Position numbers and translations under genes: made by a program | Assembly (NCBI GenBank): GCA_020152595.1 | Contig: JAIGNY010002058.1 | Coordinates: 97,501 to 161,500 of the forward strand | Origin: Chiridota heheva | Taxonomy: Eukaryota; Echinodermata; Holothuroidea; Apodida; Chiridotidae | Direction of reading: 5' to 3' | DNA length: 64,000 nucleotides | Notes under the pieces: model-generated | Databases searched by the model: none | The model's input: only the letters and a program-made list of their open reading frames with translations | What the model was told of the DNA's origin: nothing | Shown: in pieces, positions 11,553 to 24,700 of the stretch | How the letters are laid out: every line of letters starts with the position of its first letter | Position numbering within the stretch: the first letter of the stretch is position 1

Positions 11553-12362
11553 TTTTCATTTGTTTATTATTATTTTGTATTGTTTTTTAAGATACATACA
11601 TACAAAAATTATCAATATTGCACAATGGTAATAAGAAAATATGTTGCAGTACACGAATATCGATTTTGTAGAATAAACAGAAAAAAGTGGAAAACGAATA
11701 AGGTTGAAAATAAAAATAAGTGTCTTGCATGCAAAGTTAAAACACAAACGTGCAAGTAATCTGCAAGTGAGATCTCAGAGGCTGATTGTTTTTATCTTTT
11801 CAATGCCATGAAATAGAAGAAAGATCAATAGCATGAGATATTACTGCAAGTAATATGCTCCTCAGCATCAAATAAAAAAAGCCATATTTACCTTAAACAA
11901 ATCAAAAGTTGGTATTTTTTCTTGCATTTTACACGTGTAAATAAAATACTTAGCATGAACAAGATTCTTAAAAATATGTAGTTAGCTTTTTTATCAAACA
12001 GGTAAAAGGAAATGTCTCACTTTTTAGATTAGGTATACATGCGCTTTGTTGTGGTGAAAGTGCTTGCCATCAACTTGATTTGGCTTAGCTGCTTATAAAG
12101 CTTATGCTAAACTTCTTATGTACCCGTCGATCTGTTAACTTCTTAAATAAGCGTAGCTCTGTTTAACTTATTACATACGTGAGGACATGTACCACGCATT
12201 CCAAAAGAGTTACAATTAAAAGCTGTCTAAATTTTACTCATCATCAAAACTTACTTGAAATGTAATAATGGGCAAACAAGATATTCTGCGTTATATTCCA
12301 TTATTTATGAAAAATAATTGGATGTTAAAAAGCAGCTGTACGCGTACGACAGCTAATTTATT
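11553..12362. other. AT-rich sequence downstream of the candidate terminal exon
   Basis: No gene or tandem repeat was seen. If the 12363-12565 exon is real, the 3' UTR would run leftward from 12362; AATAAA overlaps the stop codon. Opposed short open frames at 11535-11759 have no support. Confidence 0.35.
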
Positions 12363-12565
12363 TTATTTGAATGAAAGATTTTGCGACATTTCAATGAGAG
12401 AGTGAGATCTGACATCTGAGGTATGACTCATTTCAAGAAGCCTTTTCTCTCTTGTCTTTGCAATATCACATTTAACTAACGGATCCAGAATTGACTTGTG
12501 GATCGTCATGGTAGCCATAACAACCATCATTCCGGCGGCACATAGAAATATAGCGAAGGCATAAA
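12363..12565 (-). CDS. Candidate terminal exon: one membrane helix plus polar tail, unidentified
   Basis: The minus strand has an acceptor-like tatacatAG, then 203 bp that read 66 codons and TAA. The protein begins YAFAIFLCAAGMMVV and continues MATMTIHKSILDP, about 22 hydrophobic residues that would form one transmembrane helix. A roughly 45-residue tail follows, rich in K, R, E, S and H (KTREKRLLEM, SHTSDVRSHS, ending QNLSFK). AATAAA overlaps the stop codon. Upstream, the frame stays open for only about 9 codons into the neighbouring 34-bp array before an in-frame TGA, so an exon starting at this AG (phase 1) is the natural reading. I do not recognise the family. The last helix of an MFS or monocarboxylate-type transporter, or a TM3-like Cys-loop segment with an early stop, are two guesses. 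It lies on the same strand as the receptor exons but no link is shown. Confidence 0.4.
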
Positions 12566-14175
12566 CTATGTATAATAGATTGACTGATCAAGACATAAAC
12601 TAGGCATAATAGATTGACTGATCAAGACATAAACTAGGCATAATAGATTGACTATTCAAGAATAAACTATGCATAACAGATTGACTAATCAAGGAATAAA
12701 CTATGTATAATAGATTGACTGATCAAGACATAAACTATGCATAATAGATTGACTATTCAAGAATAAACTATGCATAACAGATTGATTAATCAAGGAATAA
12801 ACTATGCCTAACAGATTGAATATCCAAAGAATAACTATGCATAATACATTAACTATTCAAGAATAAACTATGCCAAATAGATTGACTAATCAAGGAATAA
12901 AGTATGCATAATAGATTGATTATTCCAGGAATTACCTATGTATAACAGATTGATTATTCAAGGAATTACCTATGTATAACAGATTGACTATTCAAGGAAT
13001 TAACTACGTATAAGAGATTGACTATTTAAGGATTTAACAATGTATAAGAGATTGACTATTCAAGGAATTAACTACGTATAACAGATTGATTATTCAAGGA
13101 ATAAACTATGTATAGCAGATTGACTATTTAAGGAATTAACTACGTATAACAGATTGATTATTCAAGGAATTAACTGTGTATAACAGATTGACTATTCAAG
13201 GAATTAACTACGTATAACAGATTGAATATTCAAGGAATTAACTATGTATAACAGATTGACTATTCAAAGAATTAACTATGTATAACAGATTGACTATTCA
13301 AGGAATTAACTATGTACAACAGATTGAGTATTCAAGGAATTAACTACGTATAACAGATTGACTATTCAAGTAATTAACTATGTATAACAGATTGACTATT
13401 CTTGACTATTCAAGGAAATAAGTACGTATAACAGATTAACTATTCAAGGAATTAAGTACGTATAACAGATTGACTATTCAAGGAATTAACTACGTATAAC
13501 AGATTGACTATTCAAGGAATTAACTATGTATAGCAGATTGACTATTCAAGGAATCAACTATGTATAACAGATTGAATATTTAAAGAATTAGGTATGTATA
13601 ACAGATTGATTATTCAAGGAATTAACTACGTATAACAGATTTAATATTCAAGGAATTAACTATGTATAACAGATTGTCTATTGAAGGAATTAACTACGTA
13701 TAGCAGATTGGTTATTCAAGGAATTAACCATGTATAACAGATTGACTATTCAAGGAATTACCTACGTATAACAGATTGATTATTCAAGGAATCAACTATG
13801 TATAACAGATTAACTATTCAAGCACAAACTACGTATAACAGATTGACTATTCAAGGAATTAAGTACGTAAAACAGATTGACTATTCAAGGAATTAGCTAC
13901 GTATAACAGATTGACTATTCAAGGAGTTAACTATGTATAACAGATTGACTATTCAAGGAATTAACCACGTATAACAGATTGACTATTCAAGGAAATAACT
14001 ACGTATAACAGATTAAATATTCAAGAAATTAAGTACGTATAACAGATTGTCTATTCAAGGAATTAACTATGAATGATATATTGACTTTTCAAGGAATAAA
14101 CTATGCATATCAAATTAACTATTCAAGGCATAAGCTATGTACAATTGATTAAGTATTAAAAGTATAAACAATGTA
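12556..14175. repeat. 34-bp minisatellite, ~47 copies
   Basis: The consensus is tataacagattgactattc plus aaggaattaactacg. Copies nearest 12560 are a diverged subtype (cataaactaggcataatag plus attgactgatcaaga), the middle is more uniform, and the right edge decays at 14080-14170. The left edge overlaps the first bases of the candidate exon (complement ggcataaa). Confidence 0.95.
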
Positions 14176-14199
14176 TAATAGGGCAGAAAAGGAAGGAAA

Positions 14200-14325
14200 C
14201 TTCCCGAAAAGGGAATATAATGTGCCGAAAAATCAAAGAAAATTTCCTAAAAATGAAGGAAAATGTTTCGGAAGGATATTTCTCAAAAATTAAAAATTTC
14301 TCGATTAAGAGCAACTTTGAACTAC
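14200..14325. repeat. Degenerate 'gaaaatttcccgaaaatgaag' repeat, locus 1
   Basis: About five imprecise units of 20-26 bp mixing gaaggaaa, tttccc and gaaaa. Related stretches occur at 42650-43075 and 63770-63890. Confidence 0.55.
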
Positions 14326-15075
14326 ATTATTTTCCTTTTGAAATTAAAGAAGCCACTATGGTCTCATGTCAAAACAAGAAGTGGTAATGTAATTCCGGTG
14401 CACCATTGATTGATCTGTTTAATAACTTGATAAATGAATGAATCTAATTTCACGGGATTTTTTGTCACTATATAAAAGAGACCCACCAGAAAAAGAGTGT
14501 GGGTAAGTACAAGGGATCTTGTAAAAAATCCAAGCATTAGGGACGAATTGAACAACATCACAATCGACTATTGTATGTAGATATACATGCATGATTTCGA
14601 ATTCATATTTCTATAAAACTGCATTAAATCACAAACTTTAAATTCAAGCTTAAAGAACGCAGATGGCAGAATGTTATTTTCTTGTCGTGAACCATAGGAC
14701 CACAAGCAAGTGCTGGGATTCAGGTGTTGAACTGCCGGGTTTGGACCTCCTTTATGGTTAAAGTTTTAGTTAGGCCCACATTTTGGGGAGTTTTTGACGA
14801 TTGATATCCTCAAGCCAAAACACGTTTTTTTTTTATTAGGTGGATTTTCCTGCCAAAAAACTAAAAATCTAAAGAACCGTAGTCTGCATTCTTCAGATGA
14901 AACTGGCCTCATCTTCTTCAGATGAGCACATTAAAAGAAAATACATATGAACGAGATGTTGTAAACTTGAAAAAACGTAAGTTGAAATAAGAGCAAGTAT
15001 TAGTATAATGAAGATAAAATCATCAGAAAATATTAAATGAATGGGGTATTATAGACATATTAAGAAATTAGAAAC
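14326..15075. other. Unassigned AT-rich sequence
   Basis: A minus-strand open frame (14561-14364) is hydrophobic (THTLFLVGLFYIV, ITLPLLVLT) but lacks credible splice borders and recognisable motifs, so it is not called. No tandem repeat was seen. Confidence 0.35.
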
Positions 15076-15089
15076 CTGGGTACATGTTG

Positions 15090-18000
15090 TGAGATTCAAA
15101 ATCTACTGCTGAGAACGTTGGGAGAAGACAAAGGTAAGAGTAAGAAGTGATTCGGGAAGTAGAGATGAAGAGAGGGAAGCAAAAGCCACTGCTAAGAACG
15201 CTGGGAGAAAATAAATGTAAGAGTAAGAAGTGATTTGGGAAGTATAGGTGAAGGGAGGGCACAAAAGCCACTGCTAAGAACGCTGGGAGAAAATAAATGT
15301 AAGAGTAAGAAGTGATTTAGAAAGTAGAGGTAAGGGGTGGAAAGCAAAAGCCACTGCTGAGAACGCTGGAGGAAGATAAATGTAAGAGTAAGAAGTGATT
15401 TGGGAAGTAGAGGTGAAGGGAGGACACAAAAGCTACTGCTAAGAACGCTGGGAGAAAATAAATGTAAGAGTAAGAAGTGATTTAGAAAGTAGAGGTAAGG
15501 GGTGGAAAGCAAAATCCACTGCTGAGAACGCTGGGGGGAAGATAAATGTAAGAGTAAGAAATGGTTCGGGAAGTAGAGGAGAAAGGAGGAAAGCAAAAGC
15601 CACTGCTGAGAACGCTGGGAGAAGATAAATGTAAGAGTAAGAAGTGATTCGGGAAGTAGAGGTAAGGGGTGGGAAGCAAAAGCCACTGCTGAGAACGCTG
15701 GGGGAAGATAAATGTAAGAGTAAGAAGTGATTTGGAAAGTAGAGGTAAGGGGTGGGAAGCAAAAGCCACTGCTGAGAACGCTGGGAGAAGATAAATGTAA
15801 GAGCAAGAAGTGATTTGGGATGTAGACGAGAAAGGAGGGAAGCAAAAGCCACTGCTGAGAACGCTGGGGGAAGATAAATGTAAGAGTAAGAAGTGGTTCG
15901 GGAAGTAGAGGAGAAAGGAGGAAAGCAAAAGCCACTGCTGAGAACGCTGGGAGAAGATAAATGTAAGAGTAAGAAGTGATTCGGGAAGTAGAGGTAAGGG
16001 GTGGGAAGCAAACGCCGCTGCTGAGAACGCTGGGAGAAGATAAATGTAAGAGTAAGAAGTGGTTCGGGAAGTAGAGGAGAAAGGAGGAAAGCAAAAGCCA
16101 CTGCTGAGAACGCTGGGAGAAGATAAATGTAAGAGTAAGAAGTGATTGGGAAAGTAGAGGTAAGGGGTGGGAAGCAAAAGCCACTGCTGAGAACGCTGGG
16201 AGAAGATAAATGTAAGAGTAAGAAGTGGTTCGGGAAGTAGAGGAGAAAGGAGGAAAGCAAAAGCCACTGCTGAGAACGCTGGGAGAAGATAAATGTAAGA
16301 GTAAGAAGTGATTGGGAAAGTAGAGGTAAGGGGTGGGAAGCAAAAGCCACTGCTGAGAACGCTGGGAGAAACTAAATGTAAGAGTAAGAAGTGATTCGGG
16401 AAGTAGAAGTAAGAGGTGGGAAGCAAAAGCCACTGCTGAGAACGCTGGGAGAAGATAAATGTAAGAGTAAGAAGTGATTGGGAAGTAGAGGTAAGGGGTG
16501 GGAAGCAAAAGCCACTGCTGAGAACGCTGGGAGAAGATAAATGTAAGAGTAAGAAGTGATTAGAAAGTAGAGGTAAGGGGTGGGAAGCAAAAGCCACTGC
16601 TGAGAACGCTGGGGGGAAGATAAATGTAAGAGTAAGAAGTGATTTAGAAAGTAGAGGTAAGGGGTGGGAAGCAAAAGCCACTGCTGAGAACGCTGGGGAA
16701 AAGATAAATGTAAGAGTAAGAAGTGATTTGGGAAGTAGAGGTGAAGGGAGGACACAAAAGCTACTGCTAAGAACGCTGGGAGAAAATAAATGTAAGAGTA
16801 AGAAGTGATTTGGGATGTAGAGGAGAAAGGAGGGAAGCAAAAGCCACTGCTGAGAACGCTGGGGAAGATAAATGTAAGAGTAAGAAGTGGAAGATAGAGG
16901 AGAAAGGAGGAAAGCAAAAGCCACTGCTGAGAACGCTGGGAGAAGATAAATGTAAGAGCAGAAGTGATTCAGGGAAGTAGAGGTATGGGTGGGAAGCAAA
17001 AGCCGCTGCTGAGAACGCTGGGAGAAGATAAATGTAGAGTAAGAAGTGGAGGAGTAGAGGAGAAAGGAGGAAAGCAAAAGCCACTGCTGAGAACGCTGGA
17101 GAAGATAAATGTAAGAGTAAGAAGTGGTTGGGAAGTAGAGGAGAAAGGAGGAAAGCAAAGCCACTGCTGAGAACGCTGAGAAGATAAACAAGAAGATAAA
17201 TGTAGAGGAAGAAGGATGCTCTGGAGAAGATAAATGTAAGAGGAGGTGAGAAGCAAAGCCACTGCTGAGAACGCTGGAGAAGATAAATGTAAGAGTAAGA
17301 AGTGGTTTGGGAAGAAGAGGAGAAAGGAGGAAAGCAAAGCCACTGCTGAGAACGCTGGAGAAGATAAATGTAAGAGTAAGAAGTGAGGAAAGTAGAGGTA
17401 AAGGGTGGGAAGCAAAGCCACTGCTGAGAACGCTGGGAGAAGATAAAGAAGATAAATGTGGAGAAGATAAATGTAAGAGTAAAGAAGTGATTGGGAAAGT
17501 AGAGGTAAGGGGTGGGAAGCAAAAGCCACTGCTGAGAACGCTGGGAGAAAGATAAATGTAAGAGTAAGAAGTGATTGGGAAGTAAAGGGGAAGCAAAAGC
17601 CACTGGAGAACGCTGGGAGAAGATAAATGTAAGAGTAAGAAGTGATTGGGAAAGTAGACTGGGTGGGAAGCAAAAGCCACTGCTGAGAACGCTGGGAGAA
17701 GATAAATGTAAGAGTAAGAAGTGATTGGGAAGTAAGGAGGAGAACGCTGTGGGAAGCATAAAGCCACTGCTGAGAACGCTGGGAGAAGATAAATGTGTAA
17801 GAGTGTGGGAAGAGAGGTAAGAAGTGGGAAAGTAGAGGGGAAGCAAAAGCCACTGCTGAGAACGCTGGGAGAAGATAAATGAGAGTAAGAGTGGAAAGGG
17901 TGGGAAGCAAAAGCCACTGCTGAGAACGCTGGGAAGAAGATAAATGTAAGAGTAATGGGAGGAACAAAAACTGCTGGTTGGGAGAAGATAAAGAGGAGAA

Positions 18001-19996
18001 AGGAGGAAGCAAAAGCCACTGCTGAGAACGCTGGGGAGAAGAGAAGTGATTTAAGAAGTTCAGGAAGTAGAGGAGAAAGGAGGAAAGCAAAAGCCACTGC
18101 TGAGAACGCTGGGAGAAGATAAATGTAAGAGTAAGAAGTGATTCGGGAAGTAGAGGTAAGGGGTGGGAAGCAAAAGCCACTGCTGAGAACGCTGGGAGAA
18201 GATAAATGTAAGAGTAAGAAGTGGTTCGGGAAGAAGAGGAGAAAGGAGGAAAGCAAAAGCCACTGCTGAGAACGCTTGGAGAAGATAAATGTAAGAGTAA
18301 GAAGTGATTGGGAAAGTAGAGGTAAGGGGTGGGAAGCAAAAGCCACTGCTGAGAACGCTGGGAGAAGATAAATGTAAGAGTAAGAAGTGGTTCGGGAAGT
18401 AGAGGAGAAAGGAGGAAAGCAAAAGCCACTGCTGAGAACGCTGGGAGAAGATAAATGTAAGAGTAAGAAGTGATTGGGAAAATAGAGGTAAGGGGTGGGA
18501 AGCAAAAGCCACTGCTGAGAACGCTGGGAGAAGATAAATGTAAGAGTAAGAAGTGATTGGGAAGTAGAGGTAAGGGGTGGGAAGCAAAAGCCACTGCTGA
18601 GAACGCTGGGGGGAAGATAAATATAAGAGTAAGAAGTGATTGGGAAAGTAGAGGTAAGGGGTGGGAAGCAAAAGCCACTGCTGAGAACGCTGGGAGAAGA
18701 TAAATGTAAGAGTAAGAAGTGATTGGGAAGTAGAGGTAAGGGGTGGGAAGCAAAAGCCACTGCTGATAACGCTGGGGGGAAGATAAATGTAAGAGTAAGA
18801 AGTGATTTAGAAAGTAGAGGTAAGGGGTGGGAAGCAAAAGCCACTGCTGAGAACGCTGGGGGAAGATAAATGTAAGAGTAAGAAGTGATTTAGAAAGTAG
18901 AGGTATGGGGTGGGAAGCAAAAGCCACTGCTGAGAACGCTGGGGGAAGATAAATGTAAGAGTAAGAAGTGATTTAGAAAGTAGAGGTAAGGGGTGGGAAG
19001 CAAAAGCCACTGCTGAGAACGCTAGGAGAAGATAAATGTAAGAGTAAGAAGTGATTGGGAAAGTAGAGGTAAGGGGTGGGAAGCAAAAGCCACTGCTGAG
19101 AACGCTGGGAGAAGATAAATGTAAGAGTAAGAAGTGATTGGGAAGTAGAGGTAAGGGGTGGGAAGCAAAAGCCACTGCTGAGAACGCTGGGAGAAAATGA
19201 AAGTAAGAGCAAGAAGTGATTTGGGATGTAGAGGTAAGGGGTGGGAAGCAAAAGTCACTGCTGAGAACGCTGGAGGAAGATAAATGTAAGAGCAAGAAGT
19301 GATTTGGGATGTAGAGGTAAGGGGTGGGAAGCAAAAGCCACTGCTGAGAACGCTGGGAGAAACTAAACGTAAGAGTAAGAAGTGATTTGGGAAGTAGAGG
19401 AGAAAGGAGGAAAGCAAAAGCCACTGCTGAGAACGCTGGGAGAAACTAAATGTAAGAGTAAGAAGTGATTCGGGAGGTAGAGGAGAAAGGAGGGAAGCAA
19501 AAGCCACTGCTGAGAACGCTGGGAGAAGATAAATGTAAGAGTAAGAAGTGATTTAGAAAGTAGAGGTAACGGGTGGGAAGCAAAAGCCACTGCTGAGAAC
19601 GCTGGGAGAAGATCAATGTAAGAGTAAGAAGTGGTTCGGGAAGTAGAGGAGAAAGGAGGAAAGCAAAAGCCACTGCTGAGAACGCTGGGAGAAGATAAAT
19701 GTAAGAGTAAGAAGTGATTCGGGAAGTAGAGGTAAGGGGTGGGAAGCAAAAGCCACTGCTGAGAACACTGGGAGAAGACAAAGGTAAGAGTAAGAAGTGA
19801 TTCGGGAAGTAGAGGTAAGGGGTGGGAAGCAAAAGCCATTGCTGAGAACGATAGGAGAAAGTAAATGTAAGAGTAAGAAGTGATTGGGAAGTAGAGGTAA
19901 GGGGTGGGAAGCAAAAGCCACTGCTGAGAACGCTGGGAAAAAATAAAAGTAAGAGTAAGAAGTGATTTGGGATGTAAAGGTGAAGGGAGGGAAGCG
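15090..19996. repeat. 83-bp minisatellite, ~59 copies, 4.9 kb
   Basis: The unit contains gcaaaagccactgctgagaa, cgctgggagaagataaatg, taagagtaagaagtgattg and ggaagtagaggtaaggggt. The plus strand is purine-rich. Subtypes differ in the last third (gaaaggagg versus aggggtgg). From about 16840 to 18060 many units are shortened or scrambled; outside that they are regular. On the minus strand all three frames of the unit lack stops, so frames up to 1120 codons appear with no protein features; these are not genes. Confidence 0.97.
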
Positions 19997-21780
19997 AGTT
20001 TGTGACTTAAGGATACATACATTTTACCAAGTTATCAAGCTATCAAATTATCCTGTTGATTTCAGAAAAGATATTTATATTTTTGTAAACGAGTCATATT
20101 GTAAACATCTCGTACAGTTAAAATATGATACTTGAACACACGAGGAGTGAATTATAGAACAAGCCTAACAGATAAAGGGGAATACAATGTGAGTGTTTTA
20201 CTTTAGTCAACAATAGCACACTAGTTGAGACTTTCTTTCTTTTTTAATTAAAGACGTTTTTCATGCATAGTAATAGGCCTTGTATTACTTTGTAAGTCAT
20301 TGTACAAAACGGCCTTCATCCAGTTAGATGTAAACCTTACTTTGACCAGTCCTGCTCCCCCTTCCACTTCCTAGCTATGTCCCTAATATTGAACATGCAG
20401 TTTTTTTAGCTTTTGTTAGGCGCTTCAACCTCCCCCCCCCCCCTATCCTACCTCTTGAATAAAAAAAAAATGGTAGATCTTCAGGGTAACATCCGTTGTA
20501 TCACACACTAGGGATTCACCGGGCGGGGACCTGGACCATAAAGAGCCAAACAATTATTAGATAAGAGTTTGCGGGTAGTTCATGAAAAGAAGCTTAAGCT
20601 TGTTGTGATATTGTGATTTACATTGTCAAAATAGTCTTCAACATAATTTTAGCCCTGGAGCTGGCATCAATAGCTTCATGCATCTCTAGACCAATTGTTA
20701 TGAAAAACCTATTAAAATTCAATAACTATAGTTATATTGTTAGTATTAAGGATGTGATTTCTTATTTTGATAAAAGAGACTGAGATTTCCTTCAGAAAAG
20801 GGTAAATCCCGAGACAGGAGTGTAGAAAGCTTTTGAAAAGTGTGTATGTGTGTGGGGCAGGAGGGGGGGTATGACCCCTTATGGGGCACTTTCGAATTCA
20901 TATGCATATGTCCCTCATCCCAACCTATAGATATATTTTTTTTTTGAAAGCTTTTTACACCCCTGCTTCCAAGGACCTTAAAAATCTAAAATTCCGCCGA
21001 TTATTATCTTTGATTAATCATATTAGTGTATGTATTCACACAATTCATAAACCTATGAAATATTTGAGTGGTGAAGTATTAGGAAACGTAATCACAGCCA
21101 TGATCAAACGGCAGGCAACGAGACATCACTGTAAGGACATTTATTACCGGTATGTAACCTTGATCAGACAAGCATAAAATCAGCAATCATCACGATCTAG
21201 CGCATATTCATCCACATCACCCTCTTAAAAGGGAATAGATATATGTTTGCGACAGAGAAAAGCAAATAACAACTCGAAAAATCGATATTTAGACATCGAA
21301 CCGTGGTGAAGTAACAAGAAAATGCAGATTAAATGATAGCTCATGCCTTCAGGGGCTCATTGCAATAATCGGTAATTTAATACAGAATAGAAAATCCATT
21401 TGCATCTCGCTACTAAAAGATATGGCATAAAACCCACAATGTTACAAAACATAAACAACTAGAATTGTAGTACTCTGTAGAGTGCATATGTCCACCCGCG
21501 TGATAAATCCAGCATGTCTAACATTTGGTCAAGTTCACCCCCGTCCCCAATACAATCTATCTAAGAATTCCTAGACCTACTAAGCGCGAGTTTTATCCCC
21601 AAATCTCTTTCCCACTTCAATCAGTATTTGCAGCTTGCATTATAGACAATGCGGGGTTAGTTATTGTTTTCAGTTTTAATCAGGCTAAGTTCATTGTTTA
21701 GGTTCTTTTCAGGAAAAGAAACCTATGATCACGTTGATGGATACCTTTATAAGCTATATATCCGCGTTGAAGTATGCCTA
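19997..21780. other. Unassigned sequence between two arrays
   Basis: Contains a C-run (20432-20445) next to an A-run (20461-20470). A plus-strand open stretch at 20980-21150 ends KDIYYR at a GTATGT donor-like site after a cttccaag acceptor-like site, but has no family match. No firm gene was seen. Confidence 0.35.
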
Positions 21781-21789
21781 TAATACCTA

Positions 21790-24700
21790 CGTGGCCGCGT
21801 TGAATCATACGTGACCGCGTTGAATCATACGACCGCGTTGAATCATACGACCGCGTTGAATCATACGACCGCGTCGAATCATACGACCGCGTCGAATCAC
21901 ACGACCGCGTCGAATCACACGACCGCGTCGAATCACACGACCGCGTGGAATCGTACGACCGCGTGGAATCGTACGACCGCGTTGAATCGTACGACCGCGT
22001 TGAATCGTACGACCGCGTTGAATCGTACGACCGCGTTGAATCGTACGACCGCGTTGAATCGTACGACCGCGTTGAATACGACCGCGTTGTACGACGACCG
22101 CGTTGAATCATACGACCGCGTTGAATCATACGACCGCGTTGAATCATACGACCGCGAATCACACGACCGCGTCGAATCACACGACCGCGTCGAATCACAC
22201 GACCGCGTCGAATCACACGACCGCGTCGAATCACACGACCGCGTCGAATCACACGACCGCGTCGAATCACACGACCGCGTCGAATCACACGACCGCGTGA
22301 CGACCGCGTCGAATCACACGACCGCGTCGAATCGTACGACCGCGTCGAATCGTACGACCGCGTCGAATCGTACGACCGCGTCGAATCATACGACCGCGTC
22401 GAATCATACGACCGCGTCGAATCATACGACCGCGTCGAATCATACGACCGCGTTGAATCATACGACCGCGTTGAATCATACGACCGCGTTGAATCATACG
22501 ACCGCGTCGAATCATACGACCGCGTCGAATCATACGACCGCGTTGAATCATACGACCGCGTTGAATCACGACCGCGTTGAATACGACCGCGTCGAATCAT
22601 ACGACCGCGTCGAATCATACGACCGCGTCGAATCATACGACCGCGTCGAATCATACGACCGCGTCGAATCATACGACCGCGTCGAATCATACGACCGCGT
22701 TGAATCATACGACCGCGTTGAAGTATACGACCGCGTTGAAGTATACGACCGCGTTGAAGTATACGACCGCGTTGAAGTATACGACCGCGTTGAAGTATAC
22801 GACCGCGTTGAATCATACGACCGCGTTGAATCATACGACCGCGTTGAATCATACGACCGCGTTGAATCATACGACCGCGTTGAAGTATACGACCGCGTTG
22901 AATCATACGACCGCGTTGAATCATACGACCGCGTTGAATCATACGACCGCGTTGAATCATACGACCGCGTTGAATCATACGACCGCGTTGAATCATACGA
23001 CCGCGTTGAATCATACGACCGCGTTGAATCATACGACCGCGTTGAATCATCATACGACCGCGTTGAATCATACGACCGCGTTGAATCATACGACCGCGTT
23101 GAATCATACGACCGCGTTGAATCATACGACCGCGTTGAATCATACGACCGCGTTGAATCATACGACCGCGTTGAATCATACGACCGCGTTGAATCATACG
23201 ACCGCGTTGAATCATACGACCGCGTTGAATCATACGACCGCGTTGAATCATACGACCGCGTTGAATCATACGACCGCGTTGAATCATACGACCGCGTTGA
23301 ATCATACGACCGCGTTGAATCATACGACCGCGTTGAATCATACGACCGCGTTGAATCATACGACCGCGTTGACCGCGTTGAATCATACGACCGCGTTGAA
23401 TCATACGACCGCGTTGAATCATACGACCGCGTTGAATCATACGACCGCGTTGAATCATACGACCGCGTTGAATCATACGACCGCGTTGAATCATACGACC
23501 GCGTTGAATCATACGACCGCGTTGAATCATACGACCGCGTTGAATCATACGACCGCGTTGAATCATACGACCGCGTTGAATCATACGACCGCGTTGAATC
23601 ATACGACCGCGTTGAATCATACGACCGCGTTGAATCATACGACCGCGTTGAATCATACGACCGCGTTGAATCATACGACCGCGTTGAATCATACGACCGC
23701 GTTGAATCATACGACCGCGTTGAATCATACGACCGCGTTGAATCATACGACCGCGTTGAATCGTTGGAACGACCGCGTTGAATCATACGACCGCGTTGAA
23801 TCATACGACCGCGTTGAATCATACGACCGCGTTGGAATCATACGACCGCGTTGAATCACCGCGTTGAATCATACGACGCGTTGAATCATACGACCGCGTT
23901 GAATACGACCGCGTTGAATCATACGACCGCGTTGAATCATACGACCGCGTTGAATCATACGACCGCGTTGAATCATACGACCGCGTTGAATCATACGACC
24001 GCGTTGAATCATACGACCGCGTTGAATCATACGACCGCGTTACGAATCATACGACCGCGTTGAATCGAATCATACGACCGCGTTGAATCATACGACCGCG
24101 TTGAATCATACGACCGCGTTGAATCATACGACCGCGTTGAATCATACGACCGCGTTGAATCATACGACCGCGTTGAATCATACGACCGCGTTGACGACCG
24201 CGTTGAATCATACGACCGCGTTGAATCATACGACCGCGTTGAATCATACGACCGCGTTGAATCATACGACCGCGTTGAATCATACGACCGCGTTGAATCA
24301 TACGACCGCGTTGAATCATACGACCGCGTTGAACGACCGCGTTGAATCATACGACCGCGTTGAATCATACGACCGCGTTGAATCATACGACCGCGTTGAA
24401 TCATACGACCGCGTTGAATCATACGACCGCGTTGAATCATACGACCGCGTTGAATCATACGACCGCGTTGAATCATACGACCGCGTTGAATCATACGACC
24501 GCGTTGAATCATACGACCGCGTTGAATCATACGACCGCGTTGAATCATACGACCGCGTTGAATCATACGACCGCGTTGAATCATACGACCGCGTTGAATC
24601 ATACGACCGCGTTGAATCATACGACCGCGTTGAATCATACGACCGCGTTGAATCATACGACCGCGTTGACCGCGTTGAATCATACGACCGCGTTGAATCA

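Noticed and set aside
14364..14561. Minus-strand frame with two hydrophobic stretches (possible receptor helices)
   Set aside because: No conserved residues of any receptor family and no clear splice borders.
15482..18844. 1120-codon minus-strand open frame
   Set aside because: It cycles through three frames of an 83-bp repeat that has no stops. It is low complexity, with no domain or splice support.
20980..21150. Plus-strand exon candidate ending KDIYYR with a GTATGT donor
   Set aside because: The splice-like borders are acceptable, but there is no homology or conserved pattern; such borders arise often by chance.
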